Assembly (NCBI GenBank): GCA_011524755.1
Contig: WTJR01000016.1
Coordinates: 3,467 to 21,465, forward strand
DNA length: 17,999 nucleotides
Direction of reading: 5' to 3'
From: Halieaceae bacterium
GTDB lineage: Bacteria > Pseudomonadota > Gammaproteobacteria > Pseudomonadales > Halieaceae
Notes under the pieces: generated by a model
What the model was told of the DNA's origin: nothing
What the model saw: the letters and a program-made list of their open reading frames with translations, nothing else
The model's database searches: none
Program-made: the position numbers and the translations under genes
Part shown: positions 1 through 6,601 of the stretch, piece by piece
How the letters are laid out: each line of letters begins with the position of its first letter
How positions within the stretch are numbered: position 1 is the first letter of the stretch

Positions 1-320
1 TTTTGCTTCTGACCGATGCAAACAGGCGTTTCGTTCTTTCGAATAAATTTGGCGGGCAACCGGTAGCGATGCCAGCCTTTGGTTACGCCCAAAAGAGTGA
101 CATGCTCGGGCAAGAGGCCAACCTCCTCTCTCAACTCCCGATACATTGCCTCCTCGGGTGCCTCATCAGCGTTGATCCCGCCCTGAGGGAACTGCCAGGA
201 GTCCTTACCTTTGACGCGCTTGCCCCAAAGCACCTGTCCCTCGGCATTGGTCACAACAATGCCAACGTTAGGTCTAAAACCCGCCTCATCAATGACGCGG
301 TCTTTCTCTGTTGTGCTCAC
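1..320 (-). CDS. rppH: RNA pyrophosphohydrolase RppH, N-terminal part (cut by window edge)
   Basis: This is a Nudix hydrolase that removes pyrophosphate from the 5' triphosphate end of RNAs and so triggers decay. 106 codons are visible and the C-terminal part lies off the left edge (E. coli RppH has about 176 residues). The Nudix box is complete at residues 47-69: G47, E53, then R61-E62-L63, E65-E66 and G68. The preceding segment SWQFPQGGIN is the usual RppH sequence, and the RYRLP segment after the box also fits RppH rather than other Nudix enzymes. The start is GTG at 320-318, chosen because AAGGA lies five bases upstream of it. It is divergent from the HAD phosphatase at 466, an arrangement also known from Pseudomonas. 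Identity is confident; only the 3' end is unknown. Confidence 0.93.
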   Translation of the reverse strand, partial: MSTTEKDRVIDEAGFRPNVGIVVTNAEGQVLWGKRVKGKDSWQFPQGGINADEAPEEAMYRELREEVGLLPEHVTLLGVTKGWHRYRLPAKFIRKNETPVCIGQKQ

Positions 321-404
321 AAAAATCCTTCGACATTGCGCATTCGCGCATCTGTACTAACTGCTTAATAACTCGTAGTGTCCCACATCGCAGGTCTCTC
401 TGCT

Positions 405-413
405 TGCTATCAT
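405..413 (+). promoter_or_regulatory. Candidate extended -10 promoter for the HAD phosphatase gene
   Basis: The 145-bp gap between rppH and the HAD gene contains TGCTATCAT, an extended -10 element (TGn plus TATCAT, five of six consensus bases). No good -35 is visible 17 bp upstream, which is acceptable for an extended -10 promoter. A start about seven bases downstream would leave a leader of roughly 45 nt. I see no equally clear promoter for rppH in the gap and no other feature there. Confidence 0.4.
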
Positions 414-465
414 CGAGCGATTGCACCTGTAACTCACAAACGAAACTTCAACCAAAGGCGGCATC

Positions 466-1122
466 ATGGGCTTGGCACTGTTTGATCTCGACAACACCCT
501 TATCGCAGGAGACTCAGATCATTTGTGGGGCGACTTCTTGGTTGCAGAGGGACTCGTTGACCCTGACAAGCATAAAGCGCTGAACGAGCACTATTATCGA
601 CAGTATCAGCAAGGCCAGCTGGATATTGATGAATATCTGTCTTTTGCGCTGGGCCCCATGGCTGGAATGACGCCCGAAACACTCTCGGCGCTTCAAGACA
701 AATTTCTCAAGAAGCATGTCGAACCTATTCTACTCGATGCCGCGTTCGACCTTCTTCAAGCTCACCGTGTAAAGGGAGACACCCTGATTATCATCACTGC
801 AACCAATACGTTGGTGACACAGCCTATTGCCGACCGCTTAGGTGTTGAGCACCTGATTGGCTGCGAGGCTGAGCTCAAAGACGGTCGGTACACAGGCAAG
901 CCGGAAGGCGTACCGTCTTTTGGCGAAGGCAAAGTGCAGCGAATCAAGACGTGGTGTGCCGAACATCAAACCTCACTTGAGGGCGCCGTTTTTTACAGCG
1001 ACTCACACAATGACCTACCACTATTGCGCGAGGTTACGCAGGCAATCGCAGTCGACCCTGACGACCTTCTCCGGGAGGAAGCTCAACAATGTGGCTGGGA
1101 GATTATTTCCCTGAGACCCTAA
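466..1122 (+). CDS. HAD-superfamily subfamily IB phosphatase, SerB-like (possible histidinol-phosphate phosphatase)
   Basis: This 218-residue cytosolic phosphatase has all four HAD motifs. Motif I is FDLDNTL with the nucleophile D7 and acid/base D9. Motif II is T111 in IIITAT. Motif III is K156 in GEGKVQ. Motif IV is SDSHNDLPLL with D179 and D183. An alpha-helical cap of about 90 residues lies between motifs I and II, as in subfamily IB (SerB/CicA-like). The substrate cannot be read from the sequence. The position beside rppH matches Pseudomonas aeruginosa PA0335-PA0336, and from memory PA0335 was reported to be a histidinol-phosphate phosphatase; transferring that role here is inference. The ATG at 466 follows AAAGGCG at 454-460. 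The stop codon overlaps that of convergent gcvH by four bases, leaving no room for a terminator between the two genes. Confidence 0.85.
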   Translation: MGLALFDLDNTLIAGDSDHLWGDFLVAEGLVDPDKHKALNEHYYRQYQQGQLDIDEYLSFALGPMAGMTPETLSALQDKFLKKHVEPILLDAAFDLLQAHRVKGDTLIIITATNTLVTQPIADRLGVEHLIGCEAELKDGRYTGKPEGVPSFGEGKVQRIKTWCAEHQTSLEGAVFYSDSHNDLPLLREVTQAIAVDPDDLLREEAQQCGWEIISLRP

Positions 1123-1511
1123 TCTTCCTCGTCGCAGAAGGCGGCATAGTCATCAGCCGACATCAGCGCCTCTAGCTCACCGAGATCATCTGGCTGCATC
1201 TTGAAAAACCAGCCATCGTTGAACGCATCGGAATTGACGACCTCCGGAGCATCCTCAAGCGCTTCGTTGGTCGCTGTTACCTCTCCCCCAATGGGTGCAT
1301 AGATGTCCGAAGCCGCTTTTACGGACTCGACAACACCTGCCTGATCACCTGCCGCAATGGTGTCGCCCACCTCTGGGGTTTCAACGAACACAACATCGCC
1401 CAATGCATCTTGAGCATGCTCGGTAATGCCAACCGTGACCGTCCCGTCCTCTTCACAACGAACCCATTCATGGGTCTTCGCGTAATACAGTTCAGATGGG
1501 TTTTGGCTCAT
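1119..1511 (-). CDS. gcvH: Glycine cleavage system H protein
   Basis: GcvH is the lipoyl-carrying shuttle protein of the glycine cleavage system. Its lipoamide arm carries the aminomethyl group from GcvP to GcvT. It has 130 residues, normal for the family. The lipoylation site is K65 in ESVKAASDIYAP, followed by GGEVTATNEAL and the C-terminal DGWFFKM segment, all standard GcvH landmarks. The protein is very acidic. ATG at 1511 is preceded by AGAGGA, a good ribosome binding site. In E. coli gcvT lies between ubiI and gcvH and gcvP follows gcvH; here neither is present, since ubiI ends 130 bp upstream and a convergent HAD gene overlaps the 3' end. GcvT and GcvP must therefore be encoded elsewhere if the pathway works. 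It has its own promoter candidate and is probably transcribed separately from ubiI. Confidence 0.95.
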   Translation of the reverse strand: MSQNPSELYYAKTHEWVRCEEDGTVTVGITEHAQDALGDVVFVETPEVGDTIAAGDQAGVVESVKAASDIYAPIGGEVTATNEALEDAPEVVNSDAFNDGWFFKMQPDDLGELEALMSADDYAAFCDEED

Positions 1512-1571
1512 GAGATGGTCCTCTGTCGGTGTCGAAAAAAGAGTAATACCGGCGTTTTAGGCTGGCAATGA

Positions 1572-1577
1572 ATTATA
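1572..1577 (-). promoter_or_regulatory. Candidate -10 element of the gcvH promoter
   Basis: Read on the minus strand this is a perfect TATAAT in the 130-bp gap between ubiI and gcvH. It would give a leader of about 55 nt ahead of the gcvH ATG. The -35 region is not recognisable: the sequence 17 bp upstream is AT-rich and falls among the short repeats at 1586-1610. This suggests that gcvH is transcribed on its own, perhaps with help from an activator. Confidence 0.5.
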
Positions 1578-1585
1578 AGCTCAAT

Positions 1586-1610
1586 GCGAAAAATTCGCTG
1601 TAATTCGCTG
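1586..1610. repeat. Short inverted and direct repeats upstream of the gcvH -10 element
   Basis: AATTCGCTG occurs twice with a 10-bp period (1592-1600 and 1602-1610). The first copy also forms an inverted repeat, GCGAA-AAA-TTCGC (1586-1598). The cluster sits just upstream of the TATAAT, about where a -35 or an activator site would be. One helical turn between copies suits protein binding on one DNA face. No known regulator motif is recognised. Confidence 0.4.
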
Positions 1611-1641
1611 CCAATAGAAGGGCAATTTGATGCGCTTGGGG

Positions 1642-2844
1642 TCACTTAGCCCCAACCGCCTGCTGAACGAACCAGCGTTTGGCAATGGGAAGTGCATCAA
1701 CCGACTTCAGCCCGATATTGCGCATGAGCGTGACTGCCGGATTTTTGGAACCAAAGCCCCACTTGAACGCCTGCATAGTAGCCATCATGCCTAGGTTGTC
1801 TCCCTTACGCTGCCGCTCATAACGACTGAACACCTGAGGCGAACACCAATCAGCACCGCGCTGATGGGCCCAGACAATCTCATTTCCCAGGGTCTGCGCG
1901 TCAGACAAACCCAAATTAATACCCTGACCTGCCAATGGATGAATCGAATGCGCAGCATCGCCGACCAGTACAAATCGCCCCCGGGAGTAATCAACTGCAT
2001 GGCACTGGATGAGTGGAAACATCTGTCGCTCACTGACCTCTAGGACCTGAGGTCCTCGACCAGAAAGCGCTCGGTTCAGACCCGCGACGAACGCGTCATG
2101 ATCAGCCTGAATCCAGTGATCGCTCAGCGCATCATCGAGCGACCACACAATAGAACACAGATCATCGTTAGCCAGTGGAAGTAGCGCCAGAGGGCCTGTG
2201 GGAAGAAATGCCTGCCAGCAAGCGTGACTATGATGTGGCTCAACCCTGACAGTCGCCACTATCGCGTTCTGACCATATCGCCACTCGCGGGTGCGCATGC
2301 CCGCCAACTCCCGGCTTTTAGAACGACCACCGTCCGCCCCAATGGTCATCTCCGCAATGACAGTGTCACCCGAAGACGTGGTGAAGCGGACGCTCTCTGC
2401 TTCAATATCCATCGACTCAAGGCGCGTACCCCAATGAATCGATAGGTTGGGCGCCGCCTCGGTAGCACTGATCAAGGCCTGAGTCGTCAACGATGACTCA
2501 ACAATGGTCCCAAGTGACTCGATATTGAGATCGGTGGCTGTGAAATGAACCTGCCCTGTTCCCTCTGAATCCCAGACAAACATGTCAGTGTAGGCACCGC
2601 CCCGTTTGCTGTCCTCGATCAACGGCCAGGCATTCAGGGACTTCAAGAATCGGATCGACTCAGGTGTCAGTGCTGTTACCCGCCGATCCCAGTCATTGAG
2701 CGCAGCTCCTTGGGGACCTGCACTGGGTTTAGGCTGAGCGTCGAAAAGAGCAATCTGAAGACCCGTGGGCGCCAGCGATAAGGCGGTCGCGAGGCCGACG
2801 ACGCCAGCACCTATGATCGCGATATCAACCTGACGCTCCTGCAC
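1642..2844 (-). CDS. ubiI: Ubiquinone biosynthesis FAD-dependent hydroxylase, UbiI (VisC) type
   Basis: This is an FAD monooxygenase of the UbiH/UbiF/UbiI family that hydroxylates the ring of a polyprenylphenol intermediate in ubiquinone synthesis (C5 in E. coli UbiI). It has 400 residues, the family's normal length. The Rossmann FAD motif GAGVVG is at 12-17. The DG motif around GADGG is at 169-173. The GD motif GDAAHSIHPLAGQGINLG is at 295-312. It is called UbiI because it shares LPL...LCSIVWSL near 222-235 and the tail NPA..L.R.IGLK with E. coli UbiI, and because it follows ubiH and pepP as in E. coli. The start is GTG at 2844-2842, supported by GGAGGT ending four bases upstream inside the end of ubiH; the genes are 2 nt apart. 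UbiF or a Coq7-type enzyme for the third hydroxylation is not in the window. Confidence 0.9.
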   Translation of the reverse strand: MQERQVDIAIIGAGVVGLATALSLAPTGLQIALFDAQPKPSAGPQGAALNDWDRRVTALTPESIRFLKSLNAWPLIEDSKRGGAYTDMFVWDSEGTGQVHFTATDLNIESLGTIVESSLTTQALISATEAAPNLSIHWGTRLESMDIEAESVRFTTSSGDTVIAEMTIGADGGRSKSRELAGMRTREWRYGQNAIVATVRVEPHHSHACWQAFLPTGPLALLPLANDDLCSIVWSLDDALSDHWIQADHDAFVAGLNRALSGRGPQVLEVSERQMFPLIQCHAVDYSRGRFVLVGDAAHSIHPLAGQGINLGLSDAQTLGNEIVWAHQRGADWCSPQVFSRYERQRKGDNLGMMATMQAFKWGFGSKNPAVTLMRNIGLKSVDALPIAKRWFVQQAVGAK

Positions 2845-2846
2845 GG

Positions 2847-4040
2847 TTACCTCCGACCCATCCCGAAATCCGCTACGCCTCTTCGTATGGGCGCAAGAAC
2901 ATCCATGGCAGAAAGCGCCACGCTGCTCATGGAATCGATCAATGGTTGAGGCATATCAAACAGACCCGAAAGCAAGGTGGTGGCGGCGATTGTCTGCTCA
3001 TGATCCGACAGACTGGCACGCTCAAAATCTGACAGTCGTGCCACCGAATCAAATGGACTTTCGGCCTGCAACTCGGCGCCTAACAGCGCAATGAGCCGGT
3101 CGACGTCGCGGACTGACAGGTTAAAGCCCTGACCGGCCACCGGATGAACCGTATGGGCCGAATTACCCAGTAGCAGGCAGCGGGATCGAACCAGCTCACG
3201 ACTCACGACAACGCTGAGCGGCCAACCGGCACGCCGGCCAATCTTAGTTACGCGCCCCGCTCGCCACCCCACCATGGCCTGTAGTTCATCGATGAAGTCC
3301 TGATCATCAAGGGCAAGAAGACGCGATTGCGTCGCTTGGTGTGCGCACCAGATGACGTTGTAGCGTAGCTTGTTATCGCCGGAGCCCGGGAGCGGCAAAA
3401 AGGCGAGGGGACCTTCGTTCGTAAAACGCTCGTAGGCGATGCCGGTATCAGCACCGTCAGTTTCGCAATTAAAGGCAATAGCGAACTGCGATGGGGCATG
3501 GCGTTTTGCGCCAATTCCCAGTTGGTTTCTTAGCGACGACTCCGCGCCATCTGAAATGATCACCAGATCAGCAACTAACTGTCTCTCATCATCCAGCGTC
3601 AGCACCGGTCGTTCTGACGTTGTGGTGAAATCGACGACTTCGTGCCCCTCAATGACGTCCACAGCCACCGCTTCACAACGTGCGAGCAGTGCCGCTTGCA
3701 GCAATGCATTCTCAACAACCCAGCCCATCGGTTCATTTTGAGTGAACTCGTCCTGTAACAAAGCGCTACCAAAACGCGACTTGCGCGACACGTGGATGTT
3801 TTCAATCGCTTTTGCGGATGCCGATACCTCTGCCCAGAACCCCCATGACTCGAGCAGCTCTTTAGAGCCCCGACTGAGTGCCGTTGCACGGGTATCAAGC
3901 GAGGCCTCCGGCGCTTTGGGCAACGCGCGCTCAATGACCGTGATATTGAGCAGATCGCCAAAACGCTCGCCCGCATGAGCCGCCAGCAGCAGTCCCGCAA
4001 GGCCCCCGCCAACAACGATGAGCTCTGGGCATTTGGCCAT
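2847..4040 (-). CDS. ubiH: 2-octaprenyl-6-methoxyphenol hydroxylase UbiH
   Basis: This is an FAD monooxygenase catalysing a ring hydroxylation (C1 in E. coli) in ubiquinone synthesis. It has 397 residues. FAD motif GGGLAG is at 11-16, with acidic E37 ending the second beta strand. DTRATALS at 49-56 is a UbiH-type substrate-side segment, and SDGAE at 163-167 is the DG motif. The usual GD of the third motif is GN here (GNSAHTVHPVAGQGFNL from 292). E. coli UbiH also has GN at this place, so this is a UbiH hallmark and not damage; it separates this gene from its neighbour ubiI. ATG at 4040 shares one base with the TAA of pepP (TAATG), which implies translational coupling. It lies in the ygfB-pepP-ubiH-ubiI run, the same order as in E. 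coli. Confidence 0.93.
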   Translation of the reverse strand: MAKCPELIVVGGGLAGLLLAAHAGERFGDLLNITVIERALPKAPEASLDTRATALSRGSKELLESWGFWAEVSASAKAIENIHVSRKSRFGSALLQDEFTQNEPMGWVVENALLQAALLARCEAVAVDVIEGHEVVDFTTTSERPVLTLDDERQLVADLVIISDGAESSLRNQLGIGAKRHAPSQFAIAFNCETDGADTGIAYERFTNEGPLAFLPLPGSGDNKLRYNVIWCAHQATQSRLLALDDQDFIDELQAMVGWRAGRVTKIGRRAGWPLSVVVSRELVRSRCLLLGNSAHTVHPVAGQGFNLSVRDVDRLIALLGAELQAESPFDSVARLSDFERASLSDHEQTIAATTLLSGLFDMPQPLIDSMSSVALSAMDVLAPIRRGVADFGMGRR

Positions 4041-5356
4041 TATGCCGCCGCCATGAGCGCTTCTATTTCATCCGCCAGTTTTGGAACGCCTGCTGTCAAG
4101 ACGTCACAACCCGACTCCGTCACTACAACGTCGTCCTCGATACGGACACCAATGCCTCGCCATTTTTCATCAACATTCATATTGTCTGTTGCCACGTAAA
4201 TACCGGGCTCAATAGTGAGCGCCATACCAGGCTCAAGCGGTCGCCACTTTCCATCGATGCGATATTCGCCAACATCGTGGACATCAAGGCCCAGCCAATG
4301 GCCAGCCCGGTGCATGTAGAAATCTGTATAGGCACCAGATTCGATTAGCTCGTCAACATCGCCCGAAAGTAAGCCCAGCTCTACCAAGCCCTCGGTAATC
4401 ACCCTGACAGTAACGTCGTGGGGATGATTCCACTTCTTGCCCGGTTTAGTAGCCGCAATCGCCGCTAGTTGCGATTTCAAAACAACATCGTAAATAGCGC
4501 GCTGCTCAGCAGTAAAACGCCCATTGACAGGAAATGTCCGTGTAATGTCTGCCGCATAGCCTTGGAATTCACAGCCAGCGTCGATAAGGACGAGGTCTCC
4601 ATCCTGCATCTTTGCATCGTTTTCCGTGTAGTGAAGACAACAGGCGTTCTTTCCACTACCGACAATGGAGTTATAGGCAGGAAAGCGCGCACCGTGCTCC
4701 GCAAAACCATGCTGAATAGAAGATTCCAAATGGTATTCATAACGACCTGGCCGACACTCGCGCATCGCGCGGCAGTGAGCCTCGGCACTGATATCGGCTG
4801 CCCGCTGCATGATGCGCACCTCAGCCTCAGACTTAATCAGTCGATGCTCATGAAGCAGTACAGCCAAATCAGAAATATCCCCAGGCGGCTTTGCACCTGT
4901 TCGCACCTTGGCTCTAATCTGGTTGATCCACCCAAACACCTGCCGGTCAAAGCTGTCGTCGTGCCCCATCGAGTAGTACACGGTCGACCGACCCTCAATA
5001 AGGCCGGGAACAATGTCGTCCATATCGCCCACAGGGTAGGCGTCGTTCATCCCAAAATTCTTTACGACGCCGTCGGGACCCTGCCGGTAACCATCCCACA
5101 GCTCTCGTTCAGGATCTCTGTCTCGGCAAAACATCAGCACTTGCCCCTGACGTCTTCCTGGCAATAAAAGAAGGACGCCATCAGGTTCTTGGAAGCCTGT
5201 CAGGTAGAAAAAGTCGCTGTTTTGCCGAAAAGGGTATTCGGTGTCACGACTTCGGGTCACTTCTCGGGCCGCTGGGATGATGGCAACACTGTTGGGCGCC
5301 ATTTCTGACATCAAGCGCTTTCGACGAGCGGCAAACTCTGACTTACTAATTTTCAC
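4040..5356 (-). CDS. pepP: Xaa-Pro aminopeptidase (aminopeptidase P)
   Basis: PepP is a cytosolic dinuclear-metal peptidase (family M24B) that releases the N-terminal residue from peptides with proline in second position. It has 438 residues, compared with about 441 in E. coli. The N-terminal AMP_N domain spans about residues 1-135 and the pita-bread catalytic domain about 175-435. All five metal ligands are present: D259 and D270 (IDAGCEFQGYAADITRTFP), H353 (HRAGHWLG), E383 (TIEPGIY) and E407 (VRIEDD). Second-shell H360 in LDVHDVG is also present. The start is GTG at 5356-5354, overlapping the ygfB stop by four bases (GTGA), so coupled translation is likely. Its link to the ubiquinone genes is positional in many gammaproteobacteria; no direct metabolic connection is visible. 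Confidence 0.95.
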   Translation of the reverse strand: MKISKSEFAARRKRLMSEMAPNSVAIIPAAREVTRSRDTEYPFRQNSDFFYLTGFQEPDGVLLLLPGRRQGQVLMFCRDRDPERELWDGYRQGPDGVVKNFGMNDAYPVGDMDDIVPGLIEGRSTVYYSMGHDDSFDRQVFGWINQIRAKVRTGAKPPGDISDLAVLLHEHRLIKSEAEVRIMQRAADISAEAHCRAMRECRPGRYEYHLESSIQHGFAEHGARFPAYNSIVGSGKNACCLHYTENDAKMQDGDLVLIDAGCEFQGYAADITRTFPVNGRFTAEQRAIYDVVLKSQLAAIAATKPGKKWNHPHDVTVRVITEGLVELGLLSGDVDELIESGAYTDFYMHRAGHWLGLDVHDVGEYRIDGKWRPLEPGMALTIEPGIYVATDNMNVDEKWRGIGVRIEDDVVVTESGCDVLTAGVPKLADEIEALMAAA

Positions 5357-5937
5357 GGTTGAGATTCCCTCTGGTTAATCGCGTCTTGCACAATACTTAC
5401 TGCGGCCAGACGAACATAGTCTACCAACTCTTCAAGCTGCCGCTCCGCTTCCTCTGTCTCCACTTGATCGGTGTCTACCTGTGCAATCGCTGCAAAGTCC
5501 TTCAGCACATCGGCGACCTCGGGCTCAATGGCGAGGCCCGCGGCTTTTTGAACGGTCATGCCTTCGGTGAAACCTGATATGAAACCAGTAACCCAGTTGG
5601 AGAATGAACGGAGGCGCTGCTCGATGGGATCATCGTCATCAGGCAGCAGAATACGAAACGCATAATCTGTATCGACAATGGCGGATAAGGTAGCGAGATT
5701 CAGACGAGAGACAATGTCCACCAGTTCGCCCTGTAATTGGACGCCTACCGCTTTTTCAACAGAGGCTAACGTCTGTTCCAGATGGTGCTTGTCATCTGGG
5801 TTAAAGCCCGCGCCCATAAGGCCTACCAAAACCCCATGAAGCTCTGATGGGTTCAGTGTTTGACCCGCATTGAATAGCTGATCGGCGATTTCGTCCCATT
5901 CAGGCATATCCTCAAAGGCGCCCAATAAATCCAGCAT
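5353..5937 (-). CDS. ygfB: YgfB/UPF0149 family protein
   Basis: This is an all-helical UPF0149 protein of 194 residues (E. coli YgfB has 192). It has the family features: an N-terminal helix before SELHGVLVGLM, an acidic LLPDDDDPIEQRL segment, NWVTGFISGF, and the C-terminal LEELVDYVRLAAVSI resembling E. coli EEIIEYVRVAAL. The biochemical role in most bacteria is unknown. In Pseudomonas aeruginosa it was reported to counteract the regulator AlpA; whether that applies here cannot be seen. The reading frame stays open upstream to 6114, but that extension runs through the divergent promoter and has no family similarity, so ATG at 5937 is chosen; its ribosome binding site is weak. It is the first gene of the ygfB-pepP-ubiH-ubiI run. 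Confidence 0.88.
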   Translation of the reverse strand: MLDLLGAFEDMPEWDEIADQLFNAGQTLNPSELHGVLVGLMGAGFNPDDKHHLEQTLASVEKAVGVQLQGELVDIVSRLNLATLSAIVDTDYAFRILLPDDDDPIEQRLRSFSNWVTGFISGFTEGMTVQKAAGLAIEPEVADVLKDFAAIAQVDTDQVETEEAERQLEELVDYVRLAAVSIVQDAINQRESQP

Positions 5938-5994
5938 AGAGTTTCCATTCGTTGAGTACCCCGTCATTTGGGGCAGGGTGGTCTGTCTTTGATT

Positions 5995-6008
5995 GACCCT
6001 TATGGGTC
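5995..6008. repeat. Perfect inverted repeat inside the promoter spacer
   Basis: GACCC-TTAT-GGGTC is a perfect 5-bp inverted repeat with a 4-bp centre. It overlaps the -35 hexamer and the first part of the 17-bp spacer, where a bound protein would block RNA polymerase. It could be an operator, but it is short and no known regulator is recognised. Confidence 0.35.
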
Positions 6009-6013
6009 GCTTA

Positions 6014-6019
6014 CCTATA
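6014..6019 (-). promoter_or_regulatory. Candidate -10 element for ygfB-pepP-ubiH-ubiI
   Basis: Read on the minus strand this is TATAGG, lying back-to-back with the plus-strand TATAGT. It would give a leader of about 70 nt before the ygfB ATG at 5937. No convincing -35 is seen at the right distance on this strand, so this would be the weaker side of a bidirectional promoter. Confidence 0.35.
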
Positions 6020-6052
6020 GTGAAGCCGAATCGCGAGAAGGGTGCAATCCAC

Positions 6053-6262
6053 GTGTCAGATAAGCTTGTAAAAACACTTGAAACAAAAGTGAACGACCTT
6101 ATCGAGCTCAGCACCGAGCTAAAACTCGAGAATCAAGCGCTGAAAAAACGCCTCGCTGACCTACAGCATGAAAAAAGAGATCTGTTGGAGCGGCATCGGC
6201 TAGCCGGTGACTACATCGATCGCTCGATCAATCGGCTAAGCTCGCTGGAGAACAGTCAGTAA
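6053..6262 (+). CDS. Small coiled-coil protein upstream of zapA (TIGR02449-like)
   Basis: This is a 69-residue, highly charged protein that is almost entirely coiled coil. From about residue 4 to 60 it shows heptad-like leucines (LVKTLETKVNDLIEL, LKLENQALKKRLADL) ending in DRSINRLSSLE. Small coiled-coil proteins of this kind lie directly before zapA in many gammaproteobacteria (the family I know as TIGR02449) and resemble ZapB in shape; a role in cell division is inferred only from this position. The start is GTG at 6053, because the promoter places the transcript start near 6028. AGAAGG lies upstream at a slightly long spacing of about 11 bases. The stop TAA shares a base with the zapA ATG, so the two are translationally coupled. 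Confidence 0.78.
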   Translation: MSDKLVKTLETKVNDLIELSTELKLENQALKKRLADLQHEKRDLLERHRLAGDYIDRSINRLSSLENSQ

Positions 6263-6570
6263 TGCGGCAACACACAGTCACGATCGACATTCTGGATAAA
6301 AGCTACCAAGTGGCTTGCGAGCCTGAGCAAGAGGAAGAGCTTCGGCAAGCGGCACGTGATCTTGATGATCAAATGCGTGCTATTCGATCGACGGGCAAAG
6401 TCATTGGCTTGGAGCGGGTCGCCATCATGGCCGCGCTGAACTTAAGCCATCAGGTGCTCTCCCTGAAGTCAGGCGAGCAGCTGGACGATTCGCAGGAAGA
6501 GGCGATTAAAGGCATCACCAGCCGGATAGACGAAGCACTATTCCAACTGCGCCAGTTCGAAATTTCTTAA
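6262..6570 (+). CDS. zapA: Cell division protein ZapA
   Basis: ZapA binds FtsZ and bundles its filaments at the Z ring. It has 102 residues (E. coli 109). The N-terminal beta segment HTVTIDILDKSYQVACEP, the helix EEELRQAARDLDDQMRAIR, and the signature ERVAIMAALNLSHQVL (compare E. coli LVFIAALNISYEL) are followed by a C-terminal coiled coil from about residue 75 used for tetramer formation. ATG at 6262 overlaps the preceding stop by one base (TAATG). The 6S RNA gene follows immediately, as in E. coli and Pseudomonas, which confirms the identity. Confidence 0.93.
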   Translation: MRQHTVTIDILDKSYQVACEPEQEEELRQAARDLDDQMRAIRSTGKVIGLERVAIMAALNLSHQVLSLKSGEQLDDSQEEAIKGITSRIDEALFQLRQFEIS

Positions 6571-6590
6571 TACCCCTCGCGAGAGTCGGC

Positions 6591-6596
6591 TATAAT
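6591..6596 (+). promoter_or_regulatory. -10 element of the 6S RNA promoter
   Basis: This is a perfect TATAAT beginning 21 bp after the zapA stop codon. The inferred 5' end of 6S RNA near 6602 lies about six bases downstream, as expected. The -35 region (near 6567-6572, TTAATA) overlaps the end of zapA and is poor. Confidence 0.65.
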
Positions 6597-6601
6597 CCGC
6601 C

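Larger units (their letters stand above)
5993..6021 (+). promoter_or_regulatory. Sigma-70 promoter for the coiled-coil gene, zapA (and perhaps ssrS-fau)
   Basis: TTGACC (5993-5998) and TATAGT (6016-6021) are separated by exactly 17 bp, giving five of six consensus bases in each hexamer. Transcription would begin near 6028. This excludes the upstream in-frame ATGs at 5993 and 6002 as starts of the next gene and supports GTG at 6053. The minus strand of the -10 region also reads TATAGG (6019-6014), because CTATAG is self-complementary, so the same site could fire towards ygfB. Confidence 0.75.

Noticed and set aside
3..368. A 121-codon plus-strand open frame at the left edge
   Set aside because: It is antisense to rppH, which has a complete Nudix box on the other strand.
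2847..4040. UbiH GN in place of the GD motif as a damaged active site
   Set aside because: E. coli UbiH also has GN at this place, so it is a feature of the subfamily.
4469..5167. A 232-codon open frame on the plus strand opposite pepP
   Set aside because: It lies entirely antisense to a complete pepP with all metal ligands. Its translation has no recognisable motif and looks like an antisense shadow.
5938..6114. N-terminal extension of the ygfB frame by about 59 residues
   Set aside because: It runs through the divergent promoter and into the coding region of the next gene. The family length and alignment start fit ATG at 5937.
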